DNA of 64,000 nucleotides from an uncultured Clostridia bacterium (GTDB lineage: Bacteria > Bacillota > Clostridia > Christensenellales > CAG-138), in the NCBI GenBank assembly GCA_934633695.1, contig CAKTYT010000001.1:186001-250000 (forward strand), in the 5' to 3' direction. Below, one piece after another: positions 35,121 through 42,889 of this stretch; within the stretch, counting starts at the first letter, position 1; each line of letters starts with the position of its first letter. A program made the translations under genes and the position numbers. The notes beneath the pieces were generated by a model. The model was not told the origin of the DNA, searched no databases, and worked only from the letters and a program-made list of their open reading frames with translations.

Positions 35121-36983
35121 ATGACTAAGTCACAGAAAAAAGAACTTTTTTCAATAATAATAGGCACGGTTGTACTGGCAGGTGCGATTGCAGTCACAAA
35201 GCTTGTAAAAGGTATTCCGACGTGGCTTGAGCTTCTCATTTACCTCGTTCCTTACCTTATGCTCGGTTATACCGTACTTAGGGATGCCGTCCACGGACTG
35301 TTCGGAAAACAGTTCATGGATGAAAATTTCTTGATGTCTATTGCTTCGATAGGAGCAATCTTCGTTGGGGAGTATGTGGAAGCGATCCTCGTCATGCTCC
35401 TTTATCGAATCGGTGAGTTTTTCCAAAAGCTTGCCGTCGGAAGGAGCAGGGATTCCATTGCTGCACTGATGAATATCTGCCCGGAAAGTGCATGCGTGCT
35501 CGATGGCGACAGCGAAAAGATTGTCGATCCAGATGAGGTTAAAGTGGGAGATATTATACTTGTAAGAGCGGGCGAGAAGATTCCGCTTGACGGTGTTGTC
35601 ATCGAGGGTTCTTCGAGCATAAACACTGCGGCATTGACAGGTGAGTCACTCCCGGTTGACATTAAAGAGGGCGACAGCATTTCATCCGGTTGTATTAATA
35701 TGCATGGCACGATAAAGATTCGTGTTGAGAAAGAGTACTGCGATTCAACAGTTGCAAAAATGCTGGAGCTGATAGAAGGTGCGTCTGCAAATAAGTCAAA
35801 GAGTGAGGATTTCATAACAAAATTTGCAAGGTGGTACACACCGAGCATTGTCGCTCTCGTTGTTTTGTTTGCGGTCATACCGCCGGTCTTCTTCGATGCG
35901 GACTTTAAAATGTGGTTGCGCCGAGCGTTAACGTTCCTCGTTGTTTCCTGCCCTTGTGCCTTGGTTATTTCCGTTCCAATGACATTCTTTGGCGGCATCG
36001 GCGGTGCCAGCAAACGGGGTATTCTTGTCAAAGGCTCAAGTTATATGGAGATGCTTTCGAAGTGCACTAATGTTGTTTTCGACAAGACAGGAACACTTAC
36101 TAAAGGTAGCTTCAAAATCAAAAAGATTTTGCCCAATGGTGTGACGGAAGAAGAGCTTCTTCATTATGCAGCGGCATGTGAACAGTTCTCAAATCATCCT
36201 CTTGCAGAATGTGTTGTAAAAGCATGCGAAAGCGGAATTGAAACCGATGTCAAAGATATTGGGGAAATTGCAGGCAGGGGTATTCGTGCAAAGGTCGATG
36301 GGAAAATCGTTTGCTGCGGTAATGCTCTCCTTATGAAAGACGTGGGCATTGAGATCGACGAGCTGGCTGAAGAAGGTACAGCCGTCTATACATCAGTTGA
36401 CGGATTGTTTATCGGCAGTATTATCATTGCGGACGAGATTAAGGAAGGTGCAGGAAGAGCTATTGATGAACTGCATAACAGACTTTCGATTGAGACGCAT
36501 ATGCTGACAGGCGACAGAAAGCTTATCGGCGAAAGTGTTGCAAGGGAACTTAATATAGACCATGTACGAACACAGCTTCTGCCTGAAGGAAAAGTCGAAT
36601 ATGTCGATAATCTTGTTCGCAGCAGGAAGAAGAACGAATGTATTGCCTTTGTTGGTGATGGCATTAACGATGCACCCGTGCTTTCAAGAGCAGATGTCGG
36701 TTTCGCAATGGGCGGTCTCGGTTCAGATGCAGCAATTGAAGCTTCTGATATTGTGATCATGGATGACAAGATTGAAAAGGTTCCGCTTGCAATCAGGTTT
36801 GCAAAGCGTACAGTTGGCATTGCATGGCAAAACATTACGCTGGCCCTTGCGGTCAAGGTAATAGTACTTGTCCTTTCTGCATTCGGCTATGCGGAAATGT
36901 GGATGGCACTTGTTGCAGACGTTGGAGTGTGCCTCCTTGCGGTTCTTAATGCGATGCGTGCAATGAATCCTGTTGAAAAATAG
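35121..36983 (+). CDS. cadA: Cadmium/lead/zinc-exporting P1B-type ATPase without HMA domain
   Basis: The 620-residue pump has SCPCALVISVP in the ion-binding helix, DKTGTLT for phosphorylation, SNHPLAE and GDGINDAPVL. The pattern after CPC (ALVISVPM) and a late-helix Asp are typical of group IB-2 ATPases for Zn, Cd and Pb. It begins almost directly with the first membrane helices and lacks the usual N-terminal HMA domain, which is encoded separately just upstream. It is under CadC control by operon position. Confidence 0.92.
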   Translation: MTKSQKKELFSIIIGTVVLAGAIAVTKLVKGIPTWLELLIYLVPYLMLGYTVLRDAVHGLFGKQFMDENFLMSIASIGAIFVGEYVEAILVMLLYRIGEFFQKLAVGRSRDSIAALMNICPESACVLDGDSEKIVDPDEVKVGDIILVRAGEKIPLDGVVIEGSSSINTAALTGESLPVDIKEGDSISSGCINMHGTIKIRVEKEYCDSTVAKMLELIEGASANKSKSEDFITKFARWYTPSIVALVVLFAVIPPVFFDADFKMWLRRALTFLVVSCPCALVISVPMTFFGGIGGASKRGILVKGSSYMEMLSKCTNVVFDKTGTLTKGSFKIKKILPNGVTEEELLHYAAACEQFSNHPLAECVVKACESGIETDVKDIGEIAGRGIRAKVDGKIVCCGNALLMKDVGIEIDELAEEGTAVYTSVDGLFIGSIIIADEIKEGAGRAIDELHNRLSIETHMLTGDRKLIGESVARELNIDHVRTQLLPEGKVEYVDNLVRSRKKNECIAFVGDGINDAPVLSRADVGFAMGGLGSDAAIEASDIVIMDDKIEKVPLAIRFAKRTVGIAWQNITLALAVKVIVLVLSAFGYAEMWMALVADVGVCLLAVLNAMRAMNPVEK

Positions 36984-37045
36984 GTCGCAGAACAATCTTG
37001 GACGAAATATATACAATAATGTCATTAATTTTTGCGTGTAAGCAC

Positions 37046-37073
37046 TTGCAAAACCCGTGAATGATGTTATAAT
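37046..37073 (+). promoter_or_regulatory. Promoter of the bcd-etfBA operon
   Basis: TTGCAA (37046-37051) and a perfect TATAAT (37068-37073) are 16 bases apart, giving a leader of about 85 bases. Confidence 0.7.
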
Positions 37074-37092
37074 AAGCTGTAACAGAGTTTGA

Positions 37093-37119
37093 GCGATGCC
37101 TTGGATTCCGGGGCATCGC
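37093..37119 (+). promoter_or_regulatory. Leader hairpin ahead of bcd
   Basis: GCGATGCC and GGCATCGC form a perfect 8-bp stem with an 11-base loop in the 5-prime leader. A T-run (37140-37145) lies 20 bases later, so it is not a simple terminator; it may stabilise the message or act in attenuation. Confidence 0.4.
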
Positions 37120-37163
37120 ATTGACTTGTCTTTACTTGTTTTTTAATAAGAAAGGAGTTCATA

Positions 37164-38303
37164 ATGGATTTTAACCTCACAAAGGAGCAGGAGCTGATAA
37201 AACAGCTCATGCATGATTTTGCTGAAAACGAGGTAAAGCCACTCGCAGCTGAAATCGATGCGGAAGAACGGTTTCCCCGTGAGACCGTAGAAAAAATGGC
37301 AAAGTACGGCATGTTCGGTATTAATTTGCCAAAACAGTATGGTGGAGCTGGCGGAGATTATCTCAGCTATGTCATTGCGATTGAAGAACTTTCAAAAGTT
37401 TGTGCAACTACCGGCATTATTCTCAGTGCACACAATTCTCTGTGCTGTTGGCCAATCTTCGCCTATGGCACCGAGGAACAGAAACAAAAGTACCTCATTC
37501 CGCTTGCAAAGGGTGAGATGCTTGGTGCATTCGGTCTGACTGAACCCAATGCGGGTACGGACTCCGCTGCACAGCAGACGGTTGCTGTTCTTGAAGATGA
37601 TCACTGGGTCATAAACGGCAGCAAATGCTTCATCACAAACGGCGGTCAGGCAGATGTTTACGTTATCTTCGCTATGACTGACAAAGCAAAGGGAAACAAG
37701 GGAATTTCCGCTTTCATCGTTGACAAGGATGCACCCGGTTTTTCGATCGGAAAAATTGAACATAAACTTGGTATTCGAGCAAGTGCGACTGCGGAGCTCA
37801 TTTTTGAAGATTGCATTATACCGAAAGAGAATCTCCTTGGTGAGCTTAATAAAGGGTTCAAAGTTGCAATGAGTACTCTTGACGGCGGCAGAATCGGCGT
37901 TGCCGCTCAGGCTCTCGGCATTGCTGAAGGTGCTTTCGAAGAGACAGTCAAGTACATGAAAGAAAGGGTTCAGTTCAGGAAAACCCTCTCTTCCTTCCAG
38001 GGGCTTCAGTGGATGGTTGCCGACATGAAATGTGAAATCGAGAGTGCAAAGCTCCTCGTTTACAGAGCTGCAATGTGCAAAGAAACCGGCAAGCCCTACT
38101 CCGAAGAAGCAGCGATGGCAAAGCTCGTCGCGGCAAACACTGCAATGGATGTTACCACCAAGTGCGTACAGCTTCACGGCGGTTATGGTTACTCCAGAGA
38201 ATATCCCATTGAACGTATGATGCGTGATGCAAAAATCACCGAGATTTATGAGGGTACTTCTCAGGTTCAGAAGATGGTCATTTCGGGACGCATCTTTAAA
38301 TAA
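37164..38303 (+). CDS. bcd: Butyryl-CoA dehydrogenase
   Basis: The 379-residue flavoenzyme belongs to the short-chain acyl-CoA dehydrogenases. The FAD/substrate signature GAFGLTEPNAGTDSA, the second segment QFRKTLSSFQGLQWM and the catalytic base E363 in IYEGTSQVQ are present. In Clostridia it reduces crotonyl-CoA to butyryl-CoA with electrons passed by the Etf encoded next. AAAGGAG precedes ATG 37164. The etfB frame begins in its stop. No thl, hbd or crt genes are adjacent, so the rest of the butyrate path lies elsewhere, or the substrate is another short acyl-CoA from amino acids. Confidence 0.93.
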   Translation: MDFNLTKEQELIKQLMHDFAENEVKPLAAEIDAEERFPRETVEKMAKYGMFGINLPKQYGGAGGDYLSYVIAIEELSKVCATTGIILSAHNSLCCWPIFAYGTEEQKQKYLIPLAKGEMLGAFGLTEPNAGTDSAAQQTVAVLEDDHWVINGSKCFITNGGQADVYVIFAMTDKAKGNKGISAFIVDKDAPGFSIGKIEHKLGIRASATAELIFEDCIIPKENLLGELNKGFKVAMSTLDGGRIGVAAQALGIAEGAFEETVKYMKERVQFRKTLSSFQGLQWMVADMKCEIESAKLLVYRAAMCKETGKPYSEEAAMAKLVAANTAMDVTTKCVQLHGGYGYSREYPIERMMRDAKITEIYEGTSQVQKMVISGRIFK

Positions 38304-38317
38304 TGGAGGACGTTAAA

Positions 38318-39103
38318 ATGAAAATTATCGTTTGTATTAAACAGGTTCCCGATACTACGGAAGTCAAGCTGGATCCTAAAACCGGCAGATTGATTCGCGA
38401 TGGCGTACCCAGCATCATCAATCCCGATGATAAGAATGCCCTTGAAGAGGCTCTCAAAATCAAGGACGTAAATCCCGATACCAAAGTTGTTGTCGTTTCA
38501 ATGGGACCGCCTCAGGCAGACGTTGCAATGCGTGAAGCACTTGCAATGGGTGCTGACGAAGCGTACCTCATCAGCGGCAGAGAATTCGGCGGTTCAGATA
38601 CTTGGGCTACATCTTACATTATCGCAACCGCAATTAAGAAGATTCCCGATTACGACATAATCTTCTGCGGCAGACAAGCTATCGATGGCGATACTGCACA
38701 GGTAGGTCCTCAGATTGCGGAACAGCTTAATATTCCCCAGATCACCTACGTTCAAAAGCTTGATGTTGTCGGTGACAAGGTCATTTGTGAGCGTCAGCTT
38801 GAAGATGGTTACACTGTTGTTGAGGCTAAGATGCCCGTTCTTCTCACTGCAATCAAGGAGCTTAATGAGCCGAGGTACATGACTCCGGCCGGCATTTTTA
38901 ATGCATATAAGAAGGAAGTCGTTATTTGGGGTTTCGAAGACGTTCCCGTTGAACCTGAGAAGATTGGTCTTAAGGGTTCTCCTACCAACGTCAACAGAAC
39001 GTTCAGCCCGGAAGCAAAGGGGCAGGGCGTCATGCTTGAAGGTGCCGATAAAGCAACCGTTAAGAACCTCGTCGATTGTCTCGATGCAAAGCATTTGCTC
39101 TAA
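38318..39103 (+). CDS. etfB: Electron transfer flavoprotein beta subunit
   Basis: The 261-residue protein starts MKIIVCIKQVPDTTEV, a standard EtfB beginning. CGRQAIDGDTAQVGPQIAEQ is the nucleotide-binding signature that in bifurcating Etf holds the second FAD. The ATG at 38318 has GGAGG eight bases upstream; an ATG at 38303 overlapping the bcd stop precedes that site and is rejected. It pairs with the ferredoxin-fused EtfA. Confidence 0.94.
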   Translation: MKIIVCIKQVPDTTEVKLDPKTGRLIRDGVPSIINPDDKNALEEALKIKDVNPDTKVVVVSMGPPQADVAMREALAMGADEAYLISGREFGGSDTWATSYIIATAIKKIPDYDIIFCGRQAIDGDTAQVGPQIAEQLNIPQITYVQKLDVVGDKVICERQLEDGYTVVEAKMPVLLTAIKELNEPRYMTPAGIFNAYKKEVVIWGFEDVPVEPEKIGLKGSPTNVNRTFSPEAKGQGVMLEGADKATVKNLVDCLDAKHLL

Positions 39104-39118
39104 TAGGGGGTAAAGATT

Positions 39119-40306
39119 ATGTCAATTAAAGTTATCAGCGAAAAATGCGTTGGCTGCGGCGTCTGCGAAGCAGGCTGCCCGGTCGGTGCTATTGATATGT
39201 CCAGCGGCAAAGCATTCATCACGGATTCCTGTGTTGGCTGTGGTGCCTGTGTAAACAACTGTCCTTGCGAAGCCATTGAGGCAGATAAGGTCGAAAAGGA
39301 TGAGGTTTCCCTTTCAGATTATCATGGAGTATGGGTATTTGCAGAGCAGCGTCAGGGCGTTCTGATGCCCACCGTTTTTGAACTTCTCGGTGAGGGCAGA
39401 AAACTTGCGGATAAGCTGGGTGTTGAGCTTTCAGCTCTTCTCCTTGGCAGCGAAGTCGAAAGTCTTGCGGACGAGCTCGGTGCCTACGGTGCAGACAGGG
39501 TAATTCTTGCTGATTCAGTCCTCCTCAAGGATTATTCTACCGAGGGTTATGCAAAAGTCATTTGTGATCTCGTACACGCACGCAGACCTGAGATCTTGCT
39601 CATTGGTGCAACAAATATCGGCAGGGATCTCGGTCCCCGTCTCTCTTCAAGGCTGTACACAGGTCTGACGGCAGACTGCACCGCCCTTGATATTGATCCG
39701 GAGACTAAAGGACTTCTCCAGACTCGTCCTGCATTCGGCGGCAATGTTATGGCAACCATTGTTACTCCGAATCACCGCCCGCAGATGTCAACAGTACGTC
39801 CCGGAGTTATGAAGAAGGCTGCATACAATCCCGAGCACAAGGCAATTCTTGACAGAGCAGAGTTTGTACTCGGTGAGACTGATATAAGGACTAAGGTTCT
39901 CGAAACGGTAAAATCACTAAAGCAAACAGTTAATCTTGTCGAAGCGGATGTCATCGTATCCGGCGGTCGCGGTGTCGGCAGTGCTGAAGGCTTCAAACTC
40001 ATTGAGGATCTTGCAGCGGCACTCGGCGGTGTTGTCGGTGCGAGCCGTGCAGCAGTTGAAGCAGGGTATATCGGTGCGGATCATCAGGTGGGTCAGACCG
40101 GTAAAACAGTTCGCCCCAGGATTTATGTCGCCTGCGGTATCTCCGGTGCAATTCAGCACCTTGCAGGTATGCAGAACAGCGAGTGCATTGTTGCAATCAA
40201 TAAGAATGCTGATGCACCCATCTTTGGCATTGCCGATTACGGCATCTGCGGTGACCTTCACAAAGTCATCCCAATGCTCATCGATGAACTTAATGCGAGA
40301 AAGTAA
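39119..40306 (+). CDS. etfA: Electron transfer flavoprotein alpha subunit with N-terminal 2[4Fe-4S] ferredoxin domain
   Basis: The 395-residue protein has a ferredoxin domain (1-60) with CVGCGVCEAGCP and CVGCGACVNNCP, then EtfA proper. The C-terminal FAD domain shows SGGRGVGSAEGF, VGQTGKTVRPRIYVACGISGAIQH and INKNADAPIFGIADYG. The same fusion is known in the caffeyl-CoA reductase complex of Acetobacterium, which bifurcates electrons from NADH to ferredoxin and an enoyl-CoA. Here it suggests that Bcd-Etf is bifurcating and contacts ferredoxin directly. GGGGG lies before the ATG. A strong terminator ends the operon. Confidence 0.94.
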   Translation: MSIKVISEKCVGCGVCEAGCPVGAIDMSSGKAFITDSCVGCGACVNNCPCEAIEADKVEKDEVSLSDYHGVWVFAEQRQGVLMPTVFELLGEGRKLADKLGVELSALLLGSEVESLADELGAYGADRVILADSVLLKDYSTEGYAKVICDLVHARRPEILLIGATNIGRDLGPRLSSRLYTGLTADCTALDIDPETKGLLQTRPAFGGNVMATIVTPNHRPQMSTVRPGVMKKAAYNPEHKAILDRAEFVLGETDIRTKVLETVKSLKQTVNLVEADVIVSGGRGVGSAEGFKLIEDLAAALGGVVGASRAAVEAGYIGADHQVGQTGKTVRPRIYVACGISGAIQHLAGMQNSECIVAINKNADAPIFGIADYGICGDLHKVIPMLIDELNARK

Positions 40307-40320
40307 TTAATTAACATGAT

Positions 40321-40358
40321 AAAATGATGGACTGTCAATAGGGCAGTCCATCATTTTT
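40321..40358 (+). terminator. Intrinsic terminator of bcd-etfBA
   Basis: AAAATGATGGACTG and CAGTCCATCATTTT form a 14-bp stem with a 9-base loop and a T-run. It may also work on the minus strand for the convergent Ntn-hydrolase-like gene. Confidence 0.85.
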
Positions 40359-40386
40359 GTTGCGATTGATTTGAATAATTCAAGAA

Positions 40387-41115
40387 TTATTTTCCGGGCT
40401 TGAAAACTTTGTGCCTATACCAGAAGGGTTCATCCTTGGTAAGGACGAGTATGTCAATTTCTCCGCCGCATGTTGCCATCTTCATCTCAAAACGCTGAGT
40501 TTTAATTGTAAGATCAACAAGAAATTCTGCAAAATCGATTGCATCTTTGAGAGGCATGAGGGCGTGGTTTACGAGGATCGGCGGTTGTCCGTTAAGGAGC
40601 TTTGTTATTGCCGCCTGTTCGCCCGACCACATGGATGCGTAACGCATTTGCCCGTTTTCCATATTATTGCGTTTAATCTCTTTATTTACAGTGTAAACAA
40701 AAGGTTCATCGTCTGTATAACCACAGACAAAGAAATTAACCTGAGGAAAATATTTGTATGCATAAGCTTGAAGCTTTGCCGCAACACTTGTTACAGTGTC
40801 TCCGGTGGTAAGCTCATTAATCTCGAACGTCCGAATGTAGTCAGAAATGGTTTTTCCGTCAAGAATGCCGAGGCCGCAAGCGGAAATGCCAACTTTGACT
40901 TTGCTGAGAAGCATGATTTTCTGTGCGTTATCAGATTGGGTGAAAATGGGAACCTGAGGGGGCTGAACGGGCTGATTTATCCTGTTGACTAGCTTAGGCT
41001 CAGCCGCAGGTGTACCAGGTTTGTTTACGACATTGGCCGTGATGCCAAGTGTCTGCCTGCTGTCGGCTGCCATGATGATTCCTTCAGGTACGAATACCGA
41101 ACACATAATTGACAT
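40387..41115 (-). CDS. Proteasome-beta/HslV-like Ntn-hydrolase fold protein
   Basis: The 242-residue protein begins MSIMCSVFVPEGIIMAADSR, which parallels the first strands of proteasome beta and HslV subunits (T-T-x-hydrophobic, G-hydrophobic, AADSR). KIMLLSKVKVGISACG and NFFVCGYTDDEPFVYTV fit the next strands of the Ntn sandwich. In place of the N-terminal Thr there is C5, which would become the nucleophile only after removal of four residues. No ATPase partner is nearby. GGAGG is nine bases before the ATG. It is last in the uvrC-HAD-ROK operon. Activity is unproven. Confidence 0.6.
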   Translation of the reverse strand: MSIMCSVFVPEGIIMAADSRQTLGITANVVNKPGTPAAEPKLVNRINQPVQPPQVPIFTQSDNAQKIMLLSKVKVGISACGLGILDGKTISDYIRTFEINELTTGDTVTSVAAKLQAYAYKYFPQVNFFVCGYTDDEPFVYTVNKEIKRNNMENGQMRYASMWSGEQAAITKLLNGQPPILVNHALMPLKDAIDFAEFLVDLTIKTQRFEMKMATCGGEIDILVLTKDEPFWYRHKVFKPGK

Positions 41116-41130
41116 AATTTTTCCTCCGTT

Positions 41131-42069
41131 TCAATTCATTACTGAGCCGATAAGTCCGGCAAGGTTTCCGAGTTTTGCACGAACTATTTCGGTAGGTTTA
41201 TTAAAAAAACTTTTTGCATTTGCAAATCTGCTAACAGGCTTGATCAAAAAATCACCGGCTTCGCTGATGCCTCCGCCAATTGCGATTACCATTGGGTCAA
41301 GGATGTTGATGTACGTTGCAAGGGCATCTGATAGATATTCTACATATTGCTCAAACTCGCAAAGACACTCGTGGTCACCGCTCTTTGCACATTCAATTAG
41401 AGCTTTTGCATCTGGAGGACGAGAGCCTTTCACTGAAAAACTCGATATGGCCTGATTTCCCGCTGCTAAGAGTGCTTTTGCTCTTTTGTTTAGGTATGTG
41501 GCTGAGCAAAGAGTTTCAATGCAGCCTATTCTGCCGCACGTACACTTTTCACCATGGACATCCATTTGAATGTGACCGAGTTCGACACCGTTTCCGTTAC
41601 CGCCGGAATATAGTTTCGAGTCAATGATTATTCCACCGCCGATGCCCGTTCCGATCGTAATAAGCATACCGTTGCTCACATCCTTTAATGCTCCAATGCG
41701 TTGCTCTGCAAGCGTTGCGGAGTCAGCATCATTTAAAATGTGAACGGGCTTATTGCATTCATCTTCAACAATTCTTCTAAAGGGCACGTTGTGAAAACCG
41801 AGATTGTGTGCATCGATGACAACTCCGGAGACCGTATCAATACTGCCGGGAAGGCATACTCCAATTGAATCAACGTCGTCAAAACAAATATCGTTCGTTA
41901 AACAAACAATGCGTGCAGTATCAAACATTTGCTTTGCGATACAATCAGCAGGCAGTTTGACAAACGAAACAATTCGTTTGCAAATCAGCGTATAATTTCT
42001 ATCAAACAAACCGCAGGCAATATGTGAACCACCGATATCAAACCCGATTTTGTACACGAGACCCCTCAT
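41131..42069 (-). CDS. ROK-family sugar kinase
   Basis: The 312-residue protein has the ATP-binding FDIGGSHIACGLFD near the start, the sugar-binding LNDADSATLAE and IGTGIGGGIIID, and the ROK zinc motif ELGHIQMDVHGEKCTCGRIG with a following C-I-E. It probably phosphorylates glucose, N-acetylglucosamine or a similar sugar. ATG 42069 overlaps the stop of the HAD gene (ATGA); a GTG at 42057 has a better ribosome binding site (GAGGGG) and would give a more typical start, MYKIGFDIGG. Confidence 0.88.
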   Translation of the reverse strand: MRGLVYKIGFDIGGSHIACGLFDRNYTLICKRIVSFVKLPADCIAKQMFDTARIVCLTNDICFDDVDSIGVCLPGSIDTVSGVVIDAHNLGFHNVPFRRIVEDECNKPVHILNDADSATLAEQRIGALKDVSNGMLITIGTGIGGGIIIDSKLYSGGNGNGVELGHIQMDVHGEKCTCGRIGCIETLCSATYLNKRAKALLAAGNQAISSFSVKGSRPPDAKALIECAKSGDHECLCEFEQYVEYLSDALATYINILDPMVIAIGGGISEAGDFLIKPVSRFANAKSFFNKPTEIVRAKLGNLAGLIGSVMN

Positions 42070-42863
42070 TTTAGAATGTAATTATTTATAAAGAAGGCGA
42101 CTCCATTATTCGAGCAGGAAGGGACAATGCAGTCTGCAATTGCCTTTACATTCTTATTGCCGTTTTCTACGGCACAACCGAGACCCGCCCATTCAATCAT
42201 TTCATAGTCGAGTGTATTGTCGCCAATTGCAGCTACTTCGGATTGATCGATCCCAAGATGATTTGCAAGCATTTTTAGAGCGGAACCCTTGTTTGCTCCG
42301 ATTTTATTGAACTCAATAAAACCGGGAGAGGAGGCAGAAACATGAACTCGCCCCTCAAACCGCTTTGAAAAAAGGGGAAGCAGACGTTCAACATTTTCTG
42401 GCGTTGTTATGATCAAAGCTTTTGGGACGTTTTCCCAGTGCTTGAGCCTGATGTAAGGATCGATTTTATGCGGCAGGTTGAGTTTCTTCGCATAAACCGC
42501 TGCGTAGAGACAGTTTTTTTCATAAATGATCCTATCACCTTGGTAAATGTGACAATGGACTTTTAAATCATCAGCAATGTTGAGAATTTCTTTAATGTAC
42601 TCATCATCAAGAGATGTACTAAAGAAGGGTTTATCGGTTTTGGGGTCCATAATTAATGCACCGCCGTAATTTATGACAAGACTATCAATGCCAAGCTGTT
42701 TTCTTATCTGAGCAGAACCGAGATAACCACGTCCGGTGGCAATGCTGACATAAACCCCGGAAGATATAGCTTTGTTGATTGCTTCGCGGTTTTCTTTTGA
42801 AACCTTGCCGGCACGTTCAACGAGAGTGTCGTCCACGTCAATTGCCAATAACCTGTAATTCAT
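42066..42863 (-). CDS. Cof-type HAD-superfamily phosphatase
   Basis: The 265-residue protein carries the HAD motifs: DVDDTLV (nucleophile Asp and acid Asp), SIATGRGY, the lysine in NKGSALKML, and GDNTLDYEMIEWAG. The Cof (C2B cap) subfamily dephosphorylates sugar phosphates, flavin precursors or similar small molecules. I chose ATG 42863 with AAAGGAA upstream; the frame open to 42893 lacks a site and would overlap uvrC. It sits between uvrC and a ROK kinase in one operon. Confidence 0.88.
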   Translation of the reverse strand: MNYRLLAIDVDDTLVERAGKVSKENREAINKAISSGVYVSIATGRGYLGSAQIRKQLGIDSLVINYGGALIMDPKTDKPFFSTSLDDEYIKEILNIADDLKVHCHIYQGDRIIYEKNCLYAAVYAKKLNLPHKIDPYIRLKHWENVPKALIITTPENVERLLPLFSKRFEGRVHVSASSPGFIEFNKIGANKGSALKMLANHLGIDQSEVAAIGDNTLDYEMIEWAGLGCAVENGNKNVKAIADCIVPSCSNNGVAFFINNYILK

Positions 42864-42889
42864 AGATATTCCTTTCAAGACAACGAAAC

